From NCBI RefSeq assembly GCF_001654835.1, contig NZ_LXEP01000031.1:124001-188000 (forward strand): a stretch of 64,000 nucleotides of DNA, in the 5' to 3' direction. The notes beneath the pieces were generated by a model that was not told where the DNA came from, ran no database searches, and saw only the letters and a program-made list of their open reading frames with translations. This DNA comes from Buttiauxella gaviniae ATCC 51604 (GTDB taxonomy: Bacteria > Pseudomonadota > Gammaproteobacteria > Enterobacterales > Enterobacteriaceae). A program made the translations under genes and the position numbers. Below, in pieces: positions 54,626-64,000 of this stretch. Each line of letters starts with the position of its first letter. Position 1 is the stretch's first letter.

Positions 54626-57208
54626 TTAGCCCACAACCAAATTGAGCAGTTTGCCCGGAACGTAAATCACTTTACGTACGGTCACACCCTCAAGATATTT
54701 CGCAACCAGATGTTCCTGACCTGCGCGTTCCTGCACTTGTTCTTGCGTTGCATCCGCTGGAACAGTGATTTTGCCGCGAACTTTACCGTTCACCTGTACA
54801 ACCACCAGCAGCGAGTCTTCGACCATCGCTTTTTCATCAGCCTGTGGCCATGGTGCGTTGTCGATATCGCCTTCGCCACCCAGTGACTGCCACATATCGA
54901 AGCAAACATGCGGGGTGAAAGGATAAAGCATGCGAACCACAGCAATCAGCGCTTCATTCAGCAGCGCGCGGTCTTGATCGCCGTCCTGTGGTGCTTTCGC
55001 CAGTTTGTTCATCAATTCCATGATGGCAGCGATTGCGGTGTTAAAGGTCTGACGACGACCAATATCATCGGTCACTTTCGCGATGGTTTTATGAACATCA
55101 CGGCGCAATGCTTTTTGATCTTCGCTAAGAGCTGCAACGTCAAGCGCTGGAGCTGCACCGCGGCTGGTGTGCTCGTAAGCCAGTCTCCAGACACGTTTCA
55201 GGAAGCGGTTAGCCCCTTCAACGCCAGATTCCTGCCATTCCAGCGTCATATCCGCAGGAGAGGCAAACATCATAAACAGGCGAACAGTATCTGCGCCGTA
55301 GCGTTCAACCATGACTTGCGGGTCGATGCCGTTGTTTTTCGACTTCGACATTTTACTCATGCCAGCATAGACCAGTTCATTGCCCTGTGCGTCGCAGGCT
55401 TTGATAATACGGCCTTTCTCGTCACGTTCTACAATCGCATCAACCGGAGAAACCCAGTTACGCTCACCGTTAACACCGGTGTAATAGAACGCATCAGCCA
55501 GAACCATACCCTGACACAGCAGTTGTTTGGCGGGCTCGTTAGAGGTCACCATGCCTGCATCACGCATCAGTTTGTGGAAGAAGCGGAAGTAGAGCAGGTG
55601 CATGATGGCGTGTTCGATGCCACCAATGTAGATATCAACCGGCAGCCAGTAGTTAGCTGCTTTGGAATCCAGCATACCTTTGTCGTACTGCGGGCAGGTG
55701 TAACGCGCGTAGTACCAGGAAGATTCCATAAAGGTATCGAAGGTATCGGTTTCACGCAGCGCAGGTTTGCCATCAATAGTGGTTTTTGCCCACTCAGGAT
55801 CAGCTTTAATTGGGCTGGTGATACCGTCCATTACGACATCTTCAGGCAGGATAACAGGCAGCTGATCTGCAGGCGTTGGCATAACGGTGCCGTCTTCCAG
55901 AGTCACCATTGGAATTGGCGCGCCCCAGTAACGCTGACGGGAAACACCCCAGTCGCGCAGACGATAGTTAACTTTACGCTCGCCAACACCTTTGGCTGCC
56001 AGTTTGTCGGCAATAGCGTTAAAGCCGTTCTGGAAGTCCAGACCGTCGAACTCACCTGAATTGAACAGAACGCCTTTTTCGGTCATTGCGCAAGCCGTCA
56101 AGTCTGGTTCGCTACCATCGGCATTCAGAATAACCGGTTTGATTTGCAGACCGTATTTGGTCGCAAACTCCCAGTCGCGCTGGTCATGACCAGGAACGGC
56201 CATTACAGCACCGGTGCCGTATTCCATCAGGACGAAGTTTGCTACCCAAACTGGAACAGACTCACCGGTCAGTGGGTGAATAGCGTTAACGCCAGTCGCA
56301 ACACCTTTCTTCTCCATCGTTGCCATTTCTGCTTCGGCAACTTTGGTGTTACGGCACTCTTCAACGAACTCAGCCAGCGCTGGGTTGTTCAGTGCGGCTT
56401 GCTGCGCGATTGGGTGACCTGCGGCAACGGCCAGATAGGTCACGCCCATAAAGGTGTCCGGACGCGTGGTGTAAACAGTCAGTTTCTCAGCGCTGTTTTC
56501 CACATCGAAAGTGATCTCAACACCTTCGGAACGGCCAATCCAGTTACGCTGCATGGTTTTGACCTGCTCAGGCCAATGGTCCAGCGTATCGAGGTCGTTT
56601 AATAACTCGTCTGCATAAGCGGTGATTTTGATAAACCACTGTGGGATCTCTTTACGCTCAACTTTGGAGTCACAGCGCCAGCAGCAGCCGTCGATAACCT
56701 GCTCGTTAGCCAGAACGGTCTGGTCGTTCGGGCACCAGTTAACCGCGGAGGTCTTTTTATAAACCAGCCCTTTGGTGTACAGCTGAGTAAAGAACTGCTG
56801 TTCCCAACGATAGTATTCTGGGGTACAGGTCGCCAGCTCGCGGCTCCAGTCATAACCAAAGCCCAGCGTTTTGAGCTGGTTCTTCATGTAGTTGATGTTG
56901 TCGTAAGTCCACGGCGCAGGGGCGGTGTTATTTTTTACCGCGGCACCTTCAGCGGGCAGACCGAACGCATCCCAGCCAATGGGCTGAAGAACGTTTTTGC
57001 CAAGCATGCGCTGGTAACGTGCGATAACGTCACCGATGGTGTAGTTACGAACGTGGCCCATGTGTAGTCGGCCAGAAGGATAGGGTAGCATCGAGAGGCA
57101 GTAATACTTCTCTTTGCCTTCGTCTTCGGTTACTTCAAAAGTACGCTTCTCTTGCCAGTGAAGCTGTACGTTGGATTCTATCTCTTCCGGGCGATATTGC
57201 TCTTGCAT
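54626..57208 (-). CDS. leuS: Leucyl-tRNA synthetase
   Basis: An 860-residue class I aminoacyl-tRNA synthetase. The HIGH motif is HMGH ([15 protein letters not shown]), KMSKS is exact ([12 protein letters not shown]), the CP1 editing domain contains the [14 protein letters not shown] threonine-rich region, and a Zn-type [12 protein letters not shown] knuckle is present. The ATG at 57208 ([12 protein letters not shown]) is the E. coli start. First gene of leuS-lptE-holA-nadD. Confidence 0.97.
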   Translation of the reverse strand: MQEQYRPEEIESNVQLHWQEKRTFEVTEDEGKEKYYCLSMLPYPSGRLHMGHVRNYTIGDVIARYQRMLGKNVLQPIGWDAFGLPAEGAAVKNNTAPAPWTYDNINYMKNQLKTLGFGYDWSRELATCTPEYYRWEQQFFTQLYTKGLVYKKTSAVNWCPNDQTVLANEQVIDGCCWRCDSKVERKEIPQWFIKITAYADELLNDLDTLDHWPEQVKTMQRNWIGRSEGVEITFDVENSAEKLTVYTTRPDTFMGVTYLAVAAGHPIAQQAALNNPALAEFVEECRNTKVAEAEMATMEKKGVATGVNAIHPLTGESVPVWVANFVLMEYGTGAVMAVPGHDQRDWEFATKYGLQIKPVILNADGSEPDLTACAMTEKGVLFNSGEFDGLDFQNGFNAIADKLAAKGVGERKVNYRLRDWGVSRQRYWGAPIPMVTLEDGTVMPTPADQLPVILPEDVVMDGITSPIKADPEWAKTTIDGKPALRETDTFDTFMESSWYYARYTCPQYDKGMLDSKAANYWLPVDIYIGGIEHAIMHLLYFRFFHKLMRDAGMVTSNEPAKQLLCQGMVLADAFYYTGVNGERNWVSPVDAIVERDEKGRIIKACDAQGNELVYAGMSKMSKSKNNGIDPQVMVERYGADTVRLFMMFASPADMTLEWQESGVEGANRFLKRVWRLAYEHTSRGAAPALDVAALSEDQKALRRDVHKTIAKVTDDIGRRQTFNTAIAAIMELMNKLAKAPQDGDQDRALLNEALIAVVRMLYPFTPHVCFDMWQSLGGEGDIDNAPWPQADEKAMVEDSLLVVVQVNGKVRGKITVPADATQEQVQERAGQEHLVAKYLEGVTVRKVIYVPGKLLNLVVG

Positions 57209-57461
57209 GGCAGCCAATGGTCCTGTGATGAAAAACAGCTACAGGTTAGGTTTCATTCCTAACGTGTGATTTGATCCGCATAGCATAGCCGATAAGAGTG
57301 CGGCAAAACAGCCTTTCAAGGGCCGTGATCACCATTTCTCATTTGCAGATATTTACCTTGCTTGTGGTCAATCTAACAAAGAGATGCCCGATTAAGGTCT
57401 ACTATTATAGTCAGTTACATGACACTGAACGCATGAAACTCTTCAAGGAGGCAGGTAGACG

Positions 57462-57944
57462 ATGAACAAGGTTGCTCAATTTTACCGTGAACTGGTGGCC
57501 TCACTCACCGAACGGTTACGCAATGGAGAGCGCGATATTGACGAACTGGTCGACAGCGCGCGTAAACGCATGAACGAAACCGGGGAGCTGACTCGTACCG
57601 AAGTAGATGAAGTGACGCGTGCAGTCCGCCGTGATTTAGAAGAGTTTGCTCGCAGTTATAACGAAAGCCAGGATGAATTTACCGACAGCGTCTTCATGCG
57701 CGTGATTAAAGAGAGTCTTTGGCAGGAACTGGCTGATATCACCGACAAAACGCAGCTCGAATGGCGCGAAGTTTTCCAGGACCTCAACCACCACGGCGTT
57801 TATCATAGCGGTGAAGTGGTCGGCCTTGGCAATTTGGTTTGCGAGAACTGCCATTTCCACCTGGCGATTTATACCCCTGATGTGCTGCCCGTTTGCCCGA
57901 AATGTGGGCATAACCAGTTTAGCCGTCGCCCATTTGAACCTTAA
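57462..57944 (+). CDS. ybeL: Zinc-ribbon protein YbeL
   Basis: A 160-residue cytoplasmic protein of the DUF1451 family. The N-terminal half is helical and charged; the C-terminus has a zinc ribbon, CENCHFHLAIY...CPKCGH. AAGGAGG precedes the ATG. Function is unknown. In E. coli ybeQ, hscC and rihA follow; here a TRAP binding-protein gene begins 24 bases downstream. Confidence 0.93.
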   Translation: MNKVAQFYRELVASLTERLRNGERDIDELVDSARKRMNETGELTRTEVDEVTRAVRRDLEEFARSYNESQDEFTDSVFMRVIKESLWQELADITDKTQLEWREVFQDLNHHGVYHSGEVVGLGNLVCENCHFHLAIYTPDVLPVCPKCGHNQFSRRPFEP

Positions 57945-57968
57945 TTTTCACAACGCGAAGGAACCGCA

Positions 57969-59015
57969 ATGCAACGAAAACCCCTGGCCAGAAGAATTCT
58001 GGCCGTCTTCCTCACCATGATGCTAATGCCCACCACGGTATCGGCAGTTCAAATCCTGAAATATTCCGACCATGAACCACTGGGCGGAATGCGCACCAGC
58101 TTTATCAAGAACATTTTCTTTACCGAAATTGAGAAGGAATCGCACGGCCGCCTGAAGGTTGACGATCACTGGAACAGTGAACTGGCTCGTAGCTATGATG
58201 CTCTGGGTGTCGTTAAAGAAGGGAAGGTTGCTGATATGGCAATCGTGGTGCCTGAATATACGGCGAAAGAATTTCCCCTGCAGCAGATCTTCAAAAGTTT
58301 CCCTGTTGGTCCAACGGGTGAAAAACAGGTTGAGTTTTTCCGCAAGGCTTACGCCACTATCCCTGAGTTCCAGGCTGAGTTAGCAAAGCAAAATGTGGTT
58401 AACATCTTCCTTGCGACCGGCTATCCCGTGGCTTTTTTCAGTACTAAACCCCTGAGCGCATTAGGTGATATCAAAGGAACAAAGTGGCGTTCAGCCAGTT
58501 TCTGGCATCAGGATTTCCTGAAAAATAGCGGTGCAATTCCCGTTTCTATGCCGTGGGGCGAGGGAATTTATGACGCGCTGAAAGCGGGAAGTCTGGACGG
58601 ATTAATGGTTAACGTCGACAGCGGTTATGAGCTCAACGTGCATAAAACGGCTCCTAATGTTTTGATCTCCAAAGATCTGTGGTTGGGCCATGTTTATCCG
58701 TTGGTGATGAATAAAGACACCTGGAATAAACTTGCCGATCAAGACAAGCAAGCCATTCAACGCGCCGCTCAAAAAGCGTATCAAACTTTAGGCTCGGTGA
58801 TGGACAGCAGTTTCGATGTCATGGTGAGTGAGTCGCGTGATAAAGGTGTAAATATTCGCGAGCTGAAACCTGATGAAGTAAAGCATTGGGAAACGGCGAC
58901 CCATTACCAGGATGTGCAAAGCAAATGGGTGAAGGAGCAAGAGAGTAAAAGCGTGAAGGACGCAGGTCCTGTGATGAATAAAGTCACAGTGTTAATGAAC
59001 GAGACTATGAAGTAA
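57969..59015 (+). CDS. Orphan TRAP-type substrate-binding protein (DctP family)
   Basis: A 348-residue exported solute-binding protein. A signal peptide (basic RKPLARR, hydrophobic ILAVFLTMMLMPTTVSA) precedes the DctP fold: MRTSFIKNIFFTEIEKES, KVADMAIVVPEYTAKEF, then the ligand-Arg region KGTKWRSASFWHQDFLKNSG, and GSLDGLMVNVDSGYELN. The TRAP membrane subunits DctQ and DctM are not encoded anywhere in the window, so it must use a distant permease or act as a sensor. GAAGG before the ATG, 24 bases from ybeL, suggests co-transcription. Ligand unknown. Confidence 0.88.
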   Translation: MQRKPLARRILAVFLTMMLMPTTVSAVQILKYSDHEPLGGMRTSFIKNIFFTEIEKESHGRLKVDDHWNSELARSYDALGVVKEGKVADMAIVVPEYTAKEFPLQQIFKSFPVGPTGEKQVEFFRKAYATIPEFQAELAKQNVVNIFLATGYPVAFFSTKPLSALGDIKGTKWRSASFWHQDFLKNSGAIPVSMPWGEGIYDALKAGSLDGLMVNVDSGYELNVHKTAPNVLISKDLWLGHVYPLVMNKDTWNKLADQDKQAIQRAAQKAYQTLGSVMDSSFDVMVSESRDKGVNIRELKPDEVKHWETATHYQDVQSKWVKEQESKSVKDAGPVMNKVTVLMNETMK

Positions 59016-59021
59016 TTTTGC

Positions 59022-59054
59022 CGCGCAACCACCGCTCGAGAGGGTGATTGCGCG
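59022..59054. terminator. Hairpin between TRAP gene and gltL (convergent)
   Basis: CGCGCAA and TTGCGCG with inner CACC/GGGTG pairing form a long stem. T tracts are short, so it is a probable but not classical bidirectional terminator. Confidence 0.6.
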
Positions 59055-59067
59055 ACTTAATACCGAA

Positions 59068-59793
59068 TCAGTGCAGGATTTTCGCCAGGAAGTCTTTCGC
59101 ACGTTCGGACTGCGGGTTGTTGAAGAAATCCTCTTTATTCGAGTCTTCGACAATCTTCCCTTCATCCATAAAGATCACGCGATTTGCCACTTTACGGGCA
59201 AAGCCCATCTCGTGGGTCACCACCATCATAGTCATCCCTTCGTGTGCCAGCTCAACCATAACGTCCAGCACTTCATTGATCATCTCAGGGTCAAGGGCTG
59301 AAGTCGGTTCATCAAACAACATGGCAACCGGGTCCATACACAGTGCACGAGCAATCGCCACACGCTGCTGTTGGCCGCCAGAAAGTTGCGCCGGGAATTT
59401 ATCCGCATGTGCGGTCAACCCAACACGCTCAAGCAGTTTCAGCCCCTTTTTACGCGACTCTTCTTTGTTGCGTTTCAGCACTTTCACCTGCGCTAACGTC
59501 AGGTTTTCAATGATCGACAAATGGGGGAACAGCTCAAAGTGTTGGAATACCATACCGACGTGCGAGCGTAACTCAGCCAGATTGGTTTTCTTATTATTCA
59601 CCTGGGTGCCGTTCACCACGATTTCGCCTTTCTGCACAGGTTCCAGGCCATTCACGGTTTTAATCAGCGTTGATTTACCCGAGCCAGAAGGCCCGCAAAC
59701 CACAACGACTTCGCCTTTTTTCACTTCGGTTGAGCAGTCGGTTAGCACCTGAAAGTGACCATACCATTTAGAAACATTTTTCAGGGAGATCAT
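59068..59793 (-). CDS. gltL: Glutamate/aspartate ABC transporter ATPase GltL
   Basis: A 241-residue ABC ATPase. Walker [11 protein letters not shown]-loop [11 protein letters not shown], signature LSGGQQQR, Walker [15 protein letters not shown] and H-loop VVTHEMGF are all present. It powers GltJK import of glutamate and aspartate bound by GltI. Its start overlaps the gltK stop by one base. Confidence 0.97.
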   Translation of the reverse strand: MISLKNVSKWYGHFQVLTDCSTEVKKGEVVVVCGPSGSGKSTLIKTVNGLEPVQKGEIVVNGTQVNNKKTNLAELRSHVGMVFQHFELFPHLSIIENLTLAQVKVLKRNKEESRKKGLKLLERVGLTAHADKFPAQLSGGQQQRVAIARALCMDPVAMLFDEPTSALDPEMINEVLDVMVELAHEGMTMMVVTHEMGFARKVANRVIFMDEGKIVEDSNKEDFFNNPQSERAKDFLAKILH

Positions 59794-60467
59794 TACACTG
59801 TCCTTTTCTTCAAATAGCTGACCAAAAGCGAAGCGCTCAAACTGATTGCAAAATACACGGCACCAGCAAACAGGATCATTTCGACCTGTGTTCCGTCGCG
59901 CTCGCCAATCGTCGATGCGGTACGGAAGAAATCTGCCAGGCTCAACACATAAACCAGCGACGTATCCTGGAACAGTACGATGCCTTGCGTTAACAGCAAC
60001 GGCACCATGGCGCGGAAGGCTTGCGGCAGGATGATCAATTTCATTGACTGCCAGTGCGTCATCCCCAAAGCCAGCGCGGCGTTGGACTGCCCACGCGAAA
60101 CGCTCTGAATACCCGCGCGGATAATCTCTGAATAGTAAGCGGCTTCAAACATAGAAAACGCCACCATCGCGGAAATTAAGCGAATGTCGGTTTGTGGGGA
60201 AAGCCCCAATACTTTCTGCAAGAATCCCGGCACCACCAGGTAGAACCACAGCAGAACCATGACGAGCGGAATAGAGCGGAAAACGTTGACGTAAGCGCTG
60301 GCAAACCAGGCCACCGGCTTAATCGGTGACAGGCGCATCACTGCGAGCAGTGTTCCCCACACAATACCGAAGATAACCGCTGTCACCGTGATTTTCAGGG
60401 TAATGATCAGCCCCTGCATCAGGTAAGGCATAGCGGGAAGAATGGACGTCCAGTCAAAATCGTACAT
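59793..60467 (-). CDS. gltK: Glutamate/aspartate ABC transporter permease GltK
   Basis: A 224-residue inner-membrane permease with five to six TM segments of the His/Glu/Gln/Arg/opine family. The EAA coupling loop reads [20 protein letters not shown] followed by [15 protein letters not shown]. Starts two bases after gltJ; coupled. Confidence 0.97.
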   Translation of the reverse strand: MYDFDWTSILPAMPYLMQGLIITLKITVTAVIFGIVWGTLLAVMRLSPIKPVAWFASAYVNVFRSIPLVMVLLWFYLVVPGFLQKVLGLSPQTDIRLISAMVAFSMFEAAYYSEIIRAGIQSVSRGQSNAALALGMTHWQSMKLIILPQAFRAMVPLLLTQGIVLFQDTSLVYVLSLADFFRTASTIGERDGTQVEMILFAGAVYFAISLSASLLVSYLKKRTV

Positions 60468-60469
60468 TA

Positions 60470-61210
60470 TTATTTGCCTCCCATATTGCCAGGCAGGCGA
60501 ACTTTGCGTTCCACCACATACATCACCAACATAATCACGGCGTTAATCAGCACATACGCCAGCGTGATGGCCGTAAAGGATTCATAGGCGTGCGCGGAGT
60601 AATCCAGCAATTTACCCGCCTGAGCGGCCATATCGACCAGACCGATAGTTGACGCAATGGCTGAGTTCTTCACCAGGTTCATCATTTCAGATGTCATTGG
60701 CGGCACGATAACGCGATAAGCGTTTGGTAACAGTACGTAGCGGTATGCTTGTGGGAGTGTCAGCCCCATCGCCAGTGCGGCATTTTTCTGGCCGCGTGGC
60801 AAAGACTGAATGGCTGCACGAACCTGTTCGCATACGCGAGCGGCGGTAAACAGGCCAAGGCAAATCATTGATGACACGAAGAATTGAACATTCGGGTCAA
60901 GCTCAGATTTAAACCACATGCCGAGATTTTCAGGCAGTAATTCCGGCACCACTAAGTACCAGGTAAAGAACTGCACGATAAGCGGCACGTTACGGAACAG
61001 CTCGACATACAGCGTGCCAAGGCTCGACAGCCATTTATTGGGAACGGTACGTAAAATGCCGAACAGAGAGCCGACGAGGAAAGCGATTATCCATGCACAG
61101 ATGGACAGGGCGACGGTGACCTGGAAGCCATTCCAAATCCAGCCCAAATAGGTGGTGTTGCCGAACGGGGCGGGCTGTAGAAATATTCCCCAGTTCCAGT
61201 CTATAGACAT
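60470..61210 (-). CDS. gltJ: Glutamate/aspartate ABC transporter permease GltJ
   Basis: A 246-residue permease partner of GltK. N-terminal [18 protein letters not shown] is as in E. coli; the EAA loop is [20 protein letters not shown] then [21 protein letters not shown] terminator-like hairpin lies 14 bases upstream, between it and gltI, so it should be made in smaller amounts than the binding protein. Confidence 0.97.
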   Translation of the reverse strand: MSIDWNWGIFLQPAPFGNTTYLGWIWNGFQVTVALSICAWIIAFLVGSLFGILRTVPNKWLSSLGTLYVELFRNVPLIVQFFTWYLVVPELLPENLGMWFKSELDPNVQFFVSSMICLGLFTAARVCEQVRAAIQSLPRGQKNAALAMGLTLPQAYRYVLLPNAYRVIVPPMTSEMMNLVKNSAIASTIGLVDMAAQAGKLLDYSAHAYESFTAITLAYVLINAVIMLVMYVVERKVRLPGNMGGK

Positions 61211-61223
61211 AACATACTCCGAG

Positions 61224-61256
61224 AAAAAATTGAGGGTAGCGAGTTACGCTACCCTC
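61224..61256 (-). terminator. Intercistronic terminator between gltI and gltJ
   Basis: GAGGGTAGCG-N5-CGCTACCCTC (61232-61256), a 10-bp perfect stem followed on the minus strand by AATTTTTTC. It would end part of the gltI transcripts and form the 3' end of the SroC-type RNA. Confidence 0.85.
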
Positions 61257-61322
61257 GAAGATTGATGAGAAGCTTGCACCCTGATTTCAGATCTATGCCT
61301 GAGATTTATTGGGGTGCTTTCA

Positions 61323-61350
61323 CGCCGGATGGGGAACGGCCATCCGACGC
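61323..61350. repeat. REP-like palindrome in the gltI-gltJ spacer
   Basis: GCCGGATGG...CCATCCGACGC forms a stem like the REP/PU elements found in enterobacterial intergenic regions. Confidence 0.55.
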
Positions 61351-61413
61351 ATAGTCTGTCCGAGCTTCATGTTCGTCAATCGAGAGGGCTGGGTCATCCC
61401 GGCCCCTTGTTCT

Positions 61414-61468
61414 ATACCCGCCATCCTTCAAGCTGCAGCCTGGCTGCAACTCGAATGCTAATGGGTAT
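61414..61468. repeat. Palindromic intergenic repeat (copy B)
   Basis: Outer ATACCC/GGGTAT and inner TTCAAGCTGCAGCC (61427-61440)/GGCTGCAACTCGAA (61442-61455; 12 of 14 paired) give a long hairpin beginning three bases from the gltI stop. The CATCCTTCAAGCTGCAG half is shared word for word with copy A at 19671-19687. Confidence 0.8.
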
Positions 61469-61470
61469 GT

Positions 61471-62382
61471 TTAGTTCAGTGCTTTATCGTTTGGTTCTTT
61501 GAACAGGGCTTTCATGTCGTCAGACAGAGCGAAGTTCATGTTGATGTTTTTCGGTGGAATTGGATTCATGAACCACTTATCAAACCATTTCGCCGCTTCA
61601 CCAGATGTCTGTGCCTGAGCGATGGTGTCATCCATCAGCTTCTTAAACTCTGGATCGTCTTTACGCAGCATACAGCCGTAAGCTTCGCGGGATTGCGGAG
61701 TGCCGAGGATTTCCCAGTTATCTTGTTTCTTCGCTTTAGCACGTTCGCCAGCCAACAGGGCATCATCCATCATAAAGGCAACGGCACGACCGCTTTCCAG
61801 GGTACGGAAAGAGTCACCGTGGTCTTTGGCACTGATGATACGCATATCCATTTTCTTCTCTTCATTCAGCTTGTTCAGCAGAACTTCAGAAGTGGTACCA
61901 GAAGTCACAACAACTGCTTTGCCTTTCAGGTCAGCGAAGTCCTTAATCGGGCCGCCTTTCTTAACCAGCAGACGGGTACCGACGACGAAGATCGTGTCAG
62001 AGAACGATGCTTGTTTCTGGCGTTCCAGGTTGTTGGTGGTAGAGCCACACTCAAAATCGAAGGTGCCGTTTTGCAGCAATGGAATACGGTTTTGTGAAGT
62101 AATCGGGATCAACTTAACCTGCAGGTCAGGCTTGTTGAGCTTTTTCTTCACGGCTTCAACGATAGCGTTGGAGTAATCCTGTGAATAGCCGACGACTTTT
62201 TGTTGGTTATCGTAGTAAGAAAAAGGAACAGAAGACTCACGGTGACCGACCACAATGACGCCGTTTGCGGCAATCTTATCAAGAGTACTTTGTTGAGCTG
62301 CAGGTTTAGCATCTTCGGCGTGTGCGATTCCAGCGCCTAAACCCATAACCAGCAAAGCTGAGGCTAGTTTACGTAATTGCAT
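61471..62382 (-). CDS. gltI: Glutamate/aspartate-binding protein GltI
   Basis: A 303-residue periplasmic binding protein of family 3. A signal peptide (MQLRKLASALLVMGLGAGIAHA) precedes EDAKPA. Ligand-site segments GHRESSVPFSYYD, FDFECGSTTNNLERQK and VVTSGTTSEVLLNKL match E. coli GltI. The ATG at 62382 has AAGGAG seven bases upstream; an in-frame extension is rejected. First gene of gltIJKL. Confidence 0.97.
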   Translation of the reverse strand: MQLRKLASALLVMGLGAGIAHAEDAKPAAQQSTLDKIAANGVIVVGHRESSVPFSYYDNQQKVVGYSQDYSNAIVEAVKKKLNKPDLQVKLIPITSQNRIPLLQNGTFDFECGSTTNNLERQKQASFSDTIFVVGTRLLVKKGGPIKDFADLKGKAVVVTSGTTSEVLLNKLNEEKKMDMRIISAKDHGDSFRTLESGRAVAFMMDDALLAGERAKAKKQDNWEILGTPQSREAYGCMLRKDDPEFKKLMDDTIAQAQTSGEAAKWFDKWFMNPIPPKNINMNFALSDDMKALFKEPNDKALN

Positions 62383-62417
62383 TACCAACTCCTTTATCTT
62401 AATGCCATGAGGCATTG

Positions 62418-62480
62418 ATACCCGTTGTGAGTGTTTTACCTGTCATCCCTCGAGCCGCAGTGGCTGAATGCTGCCAAGTA
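62418..62480. repeat. Possible degenerate copy of the palindromic repeat
   Basis: ATACCC, then GTCATCC-CTCGAG-CCGCAG-TGGCTG and GAATGCT recur in the order seen in copy B but with a broken stem. Likely a decayed member of the same repeat family, located in the gltI leader. Confidence 0.35.
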
Positions 62481-62754
62481 TATTTTTGTTGTTGTGTGTT
62501 ATTGAATAAGCTTAATTCTTTGTCTTTTTGTTAACACTTAACCTAGCTTAATGTAAAGATTTTGCTATCCAGATGTTTATTTTTGCGAAGCGTGCCGCAC
62601 CGTTTAGAGGCAAAAATCTTCCGTTGCACTACTTTGGTGCTGGCTTTGTCATCGTTTGGTGCATCTCAATGCTTCATGCTGCTCACAGGGTAGTGATTCA
62701 GCATTTTGTATCTTTCTAGTGAGTAATATTTTGCAAAGGTTGTGCCAGAAATGA

Positions 62755-62782
62755 AAATGACCAGCATGAGCTGGCCATTTTT
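62755..62782 (-). terminator. Terminator of lnt
   Basis: AAAATGGCCAGC-TCAT-GCTGGTCATTTT with one mismatch, 14 bases beyond the lnt stop. Confidence 0.75.
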
Positions 62783-62795
62783 AGGTAATGCAGAA

Positions 62796-64000
62796 TCAGG
62801 ATTTGCGGCGTGTGCGCAGTGCCAACAGAACAGAGGCAAAGCCAAAGATGAGTGTTGCGCCCCACAGTGGCCAGTTGCCAAAGCGTGCATATGGCGTAAT
62901 ACCGCGCGTTGGCGTGACCTTCGCTTCCAGAACTTCGCGAGTAAACTGCGGGATCATTGCGTCGATATCACCGTTAGCATTAATCACGGCGGTAATACCG
63001 TTGTTCGTGCTGCGCAGAAGCGGACGACCCAGCTCCAGTGAACGCATACGTGCCATCTGGAAATGCTGCCATGGGCCAATCGATTTGCCGAACCATGCAT
63101 CATTCGAAATAGTCAGCAGGAAGTCAGTATCAGGGCGGAAGTTATCGCGCACCTGCTCTCCCAGGATAATTTCGTAGCAAATCGCAGGTGTCAGCTTAAT
63201 ACCATTGGACTCCAACTGCGGCTGTAAATATGGGCCGCGACTGAATGATGACATTGGCAAATCAAAGAACGGGGCCAGTGGGCGCAGAATCGATTCCAGC
63301 GGCACAAACTCGCCAAACGGCACCAGATGGTTTTTGTTGTAACGATCGGCGCTGTTATAGCTGTACTGGTTGCCTTCACCCAATGTGATGATGGTGTTGT
63401 ATGTGTCGTAGCGGTTCTGCTTATTCAAACGCGCATCAACAATACCGGTAATGAGCGAGCTGTGCTTCGAGCGCAGCAGGTCGTCCATCATCGTCAGGAA
63501 TTGCTGCTGGTTAATCTCAAGATCCGGGATTGCCGATTCAGGCCAGATAATCAGTTGGGATTTCCCCATCTGTGGCTGCGTTTTATCGAGATAGATCTTC
63601 AGAGTATTAAGCAGCTGGTTTTCATCCCATTTCAGGGATTGCGGGATATCACCCTGAACCATCGCGACATCAATCGTGCGTGCAGTTTGTGGCTGATACC
63701 ACTGAATAGAACGCAATGGCCACGGCAGGAGCAGCAGGGCTGCAGCAATGACCACAGGACGCCAGTTACGTTCGTGCAGTGCAAACACCAGCAGGCCGCT
63801 GATAATCATCAGCAGGAAGGTCACGCTTTCAACACCGAGAATCGGGGCGATGCCTTTTAGCGGGCCATCAATCTGGCTATAACCAAATTGCAGCCACGGG
63901 AAGCCAGTTAATACCCAGCCACGCAGGAATTCGGTGAGTTGCCACAGCATGGGTGCTGCGATAGCCACGCGCCACCAGGTGGTTTTGGGGCAAAGCTTGC
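62796..64000 (-). CDS. lnt: Apolipoprotein N-acyltransferase Lnt (N-terminus beyond window)
   Basis: The C-terminal 401 codons of the enzyme that adds the third acyl chain to lipoproteins in the inner membrane. The frame stays open to the window edge ([17 protein letters not shown]), so the apparent GTG start at 63968 is internal. The nitrilase-like catalytic triad is present: Glu in [12 protein letters not shown], Lys in [12 protein letters not shown], Cys in [11 protein letters not shown]. The final TM and basic tail LALRTRRKS complete it. Confidence 0.96.
   Translation of the reverse strand, partial: KLCPKTTWWRVAIAAPMLWQLTEFLRGWVLTGFPWLQFGYSQIDGPLKGIAPILGVESVTFLLMIISGLLVFALHERNWRPVVIAAALLLLPWPLRSIQWYQPQTARTIDVAMVQGDIPQSLKWDENQLLNTLKIYLDKTQPQMGKSQLIIWPESAIPDLEINQQQFLTMMDDLLRSKHSSLITGIVDARLNKQNRYDTYNTIITLGEGNQYSYNSADRYNKNHLVPFGEFVPLESILRPLAPFFDLPMSSFSRGPYLQPQLESNGIKLTPAICYEIILGEQVRDNFRPDTDFLLTISNDAWFGKSIGPWQHFQMARMRSLELGRPLLRSTNNGITAVINANGDIDAMIPQFTREVLEAKVTPTRGITPYARFGNWPLWGATLIFGFASVLLALRTRRKS

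Larger units (their letters stand above)
61224..61390 (-). ncRNA. sroC: Probable SroC small RNA region
   Basis: In E. coli and Salmonella SroC (about 160 nt) is processed from the gltI 3' region, ends at the gltI-gltJ terminator and sponges GcvB. Position and terminator are conserved here; the 5' boundary is set only from the known length. The sequence also contains a REP-like palindrome (61323-61350), so it may differ from the reference RNA. Confidence 0.45.
62383..62795. other. gltI promoter / lnt downstream spacer
   Basis: 413 bases: gltI leader with the degenerate repeat, an AT-rich part expected to hold the gltI promoter, and the lnt terminator at the right end. No ORF supported. Confidence 0.5.

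Noticed and set aside
54908-56059. 383-codon open frame antisense to leuS
   Set aside because: Lies wholly inside the certain leuS gene on the other strand; no ribosome site and low-complexity antisense composition.
57209-57300. T-box or leader peptide before leuS
   Set aside because: No leucine codon run and no T-box elements; enterobacterial leuS is not expected to have them.
59048-59752. 234-codon frame antisense to gltL
   Set aside because: gltL has all ABC ATPase motifs; the antisense product is Ser/Thr-rich without motifs.
1-64000. CRISPR array or complete insertion sequence
   Set aside because: No regularly spaced direct repeats, transposase-like frames or IS ends were seen.

Overview
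This 64 kb window is chromosomal DNA of a gammaproteobacterium of the family Enterobacteriaceae. The blocks lnt-gltIJKL, leuS-lptE-holA-nadD-cobC/cobD, rsfS-rlmH-mrdA-mrdB-rlpA-dacA-ybeD-lipB-lipA-tatE, crcB-cspE-pagP, dcuC, rna/rnk, folD-ybcJ-ybcI and tRNA-Arg(UCU) follow the 12-15 min region of the Escherichia coli/Salmonella map, and many proteins are near-identical to the E. coli ones recalled from memory. Retention of cobD and the absence of several E. coli-specific genes argue against E. coli itself. A relative such as Buttiauxella, Kluyvera or Enterobacter is possible, but the genus cannot be fixed from the sequence alone.

Layout. 1-6219: an ion-channel-like membrane protein, a globin-coupled diguanylate cyclase (dosC-like), araE with a recognisable AraC/CRP control region, a sugar O-acetyltransferase and ydhS. 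6220-14040: an AT-rich accessory stretch. It holds a decayed fucU next to an intact fucR (scar of a lost fucose operon), a protein fusing a PTS IIC permease to an EAL phosphodiesterase, a second membrane GGDEF(degenerate)-EAL protein, an IprA/YaiV-type regulator and a methyltransferase, ending at the 3' end of argU. 14226-17898: folD and ybcJ, a POT peptide transporter, ybcI. 17899-20889: a glucose-type PTS IICB gene with twin palindromic operators and a MalI-like repressor.

20929-29981: rnk and rna, separated by a gluconate/ketogluconate region: GntP-family permease with GntR-type boxes, an esterase, YhcH-family protein plus idnO, a divergent IdnR-like regulator, a 2-hydroxyacid dehydrogenase and an MFS transporter. 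30067-38523: dcuC, then a copper/silver efflux cluster (Cys/His-rich exported protein, cusF, TolC-family channel, cusB with a C-terminal CusF-like domain, cusA) without a nearby two-component system.

38697-64000: core genes. These cover lipid A palmitoylation (pagP), cold shock (cspE), fluoride export (crcB), deaminated-glutathione amidase (ybeM), Tat export (tatE), lipoate synthesis (lipA/lipB), cell-wall elongation (mrdA/mrdB/dacA/rlpA), ribosome silencing and methylation (rsfS/rlmH), cobalamin side-chain synthesis (cobC/cobD), NAD synthesis (nadD), DNA polymerase III delta (holA), LPS transport (lptE), leuS, ybeL, an orphan TRAP binding protein, the glutamate/aspartate ABC transporter and the C-terminal part of lnt at the edge.

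The best candidates for new biology are the PTS-IIC/EAL fusion, which also carries a 14-residue tandem duplication over its EGVET motif, and its local c-di-GMP cluster. Secondary points are the fuc-operon scar, the CusB-CusF fusion, two undescribed small proteins and the orphan TRAP protein. Functional names rest on recalled family similarity and visible motifs; no database search was run.
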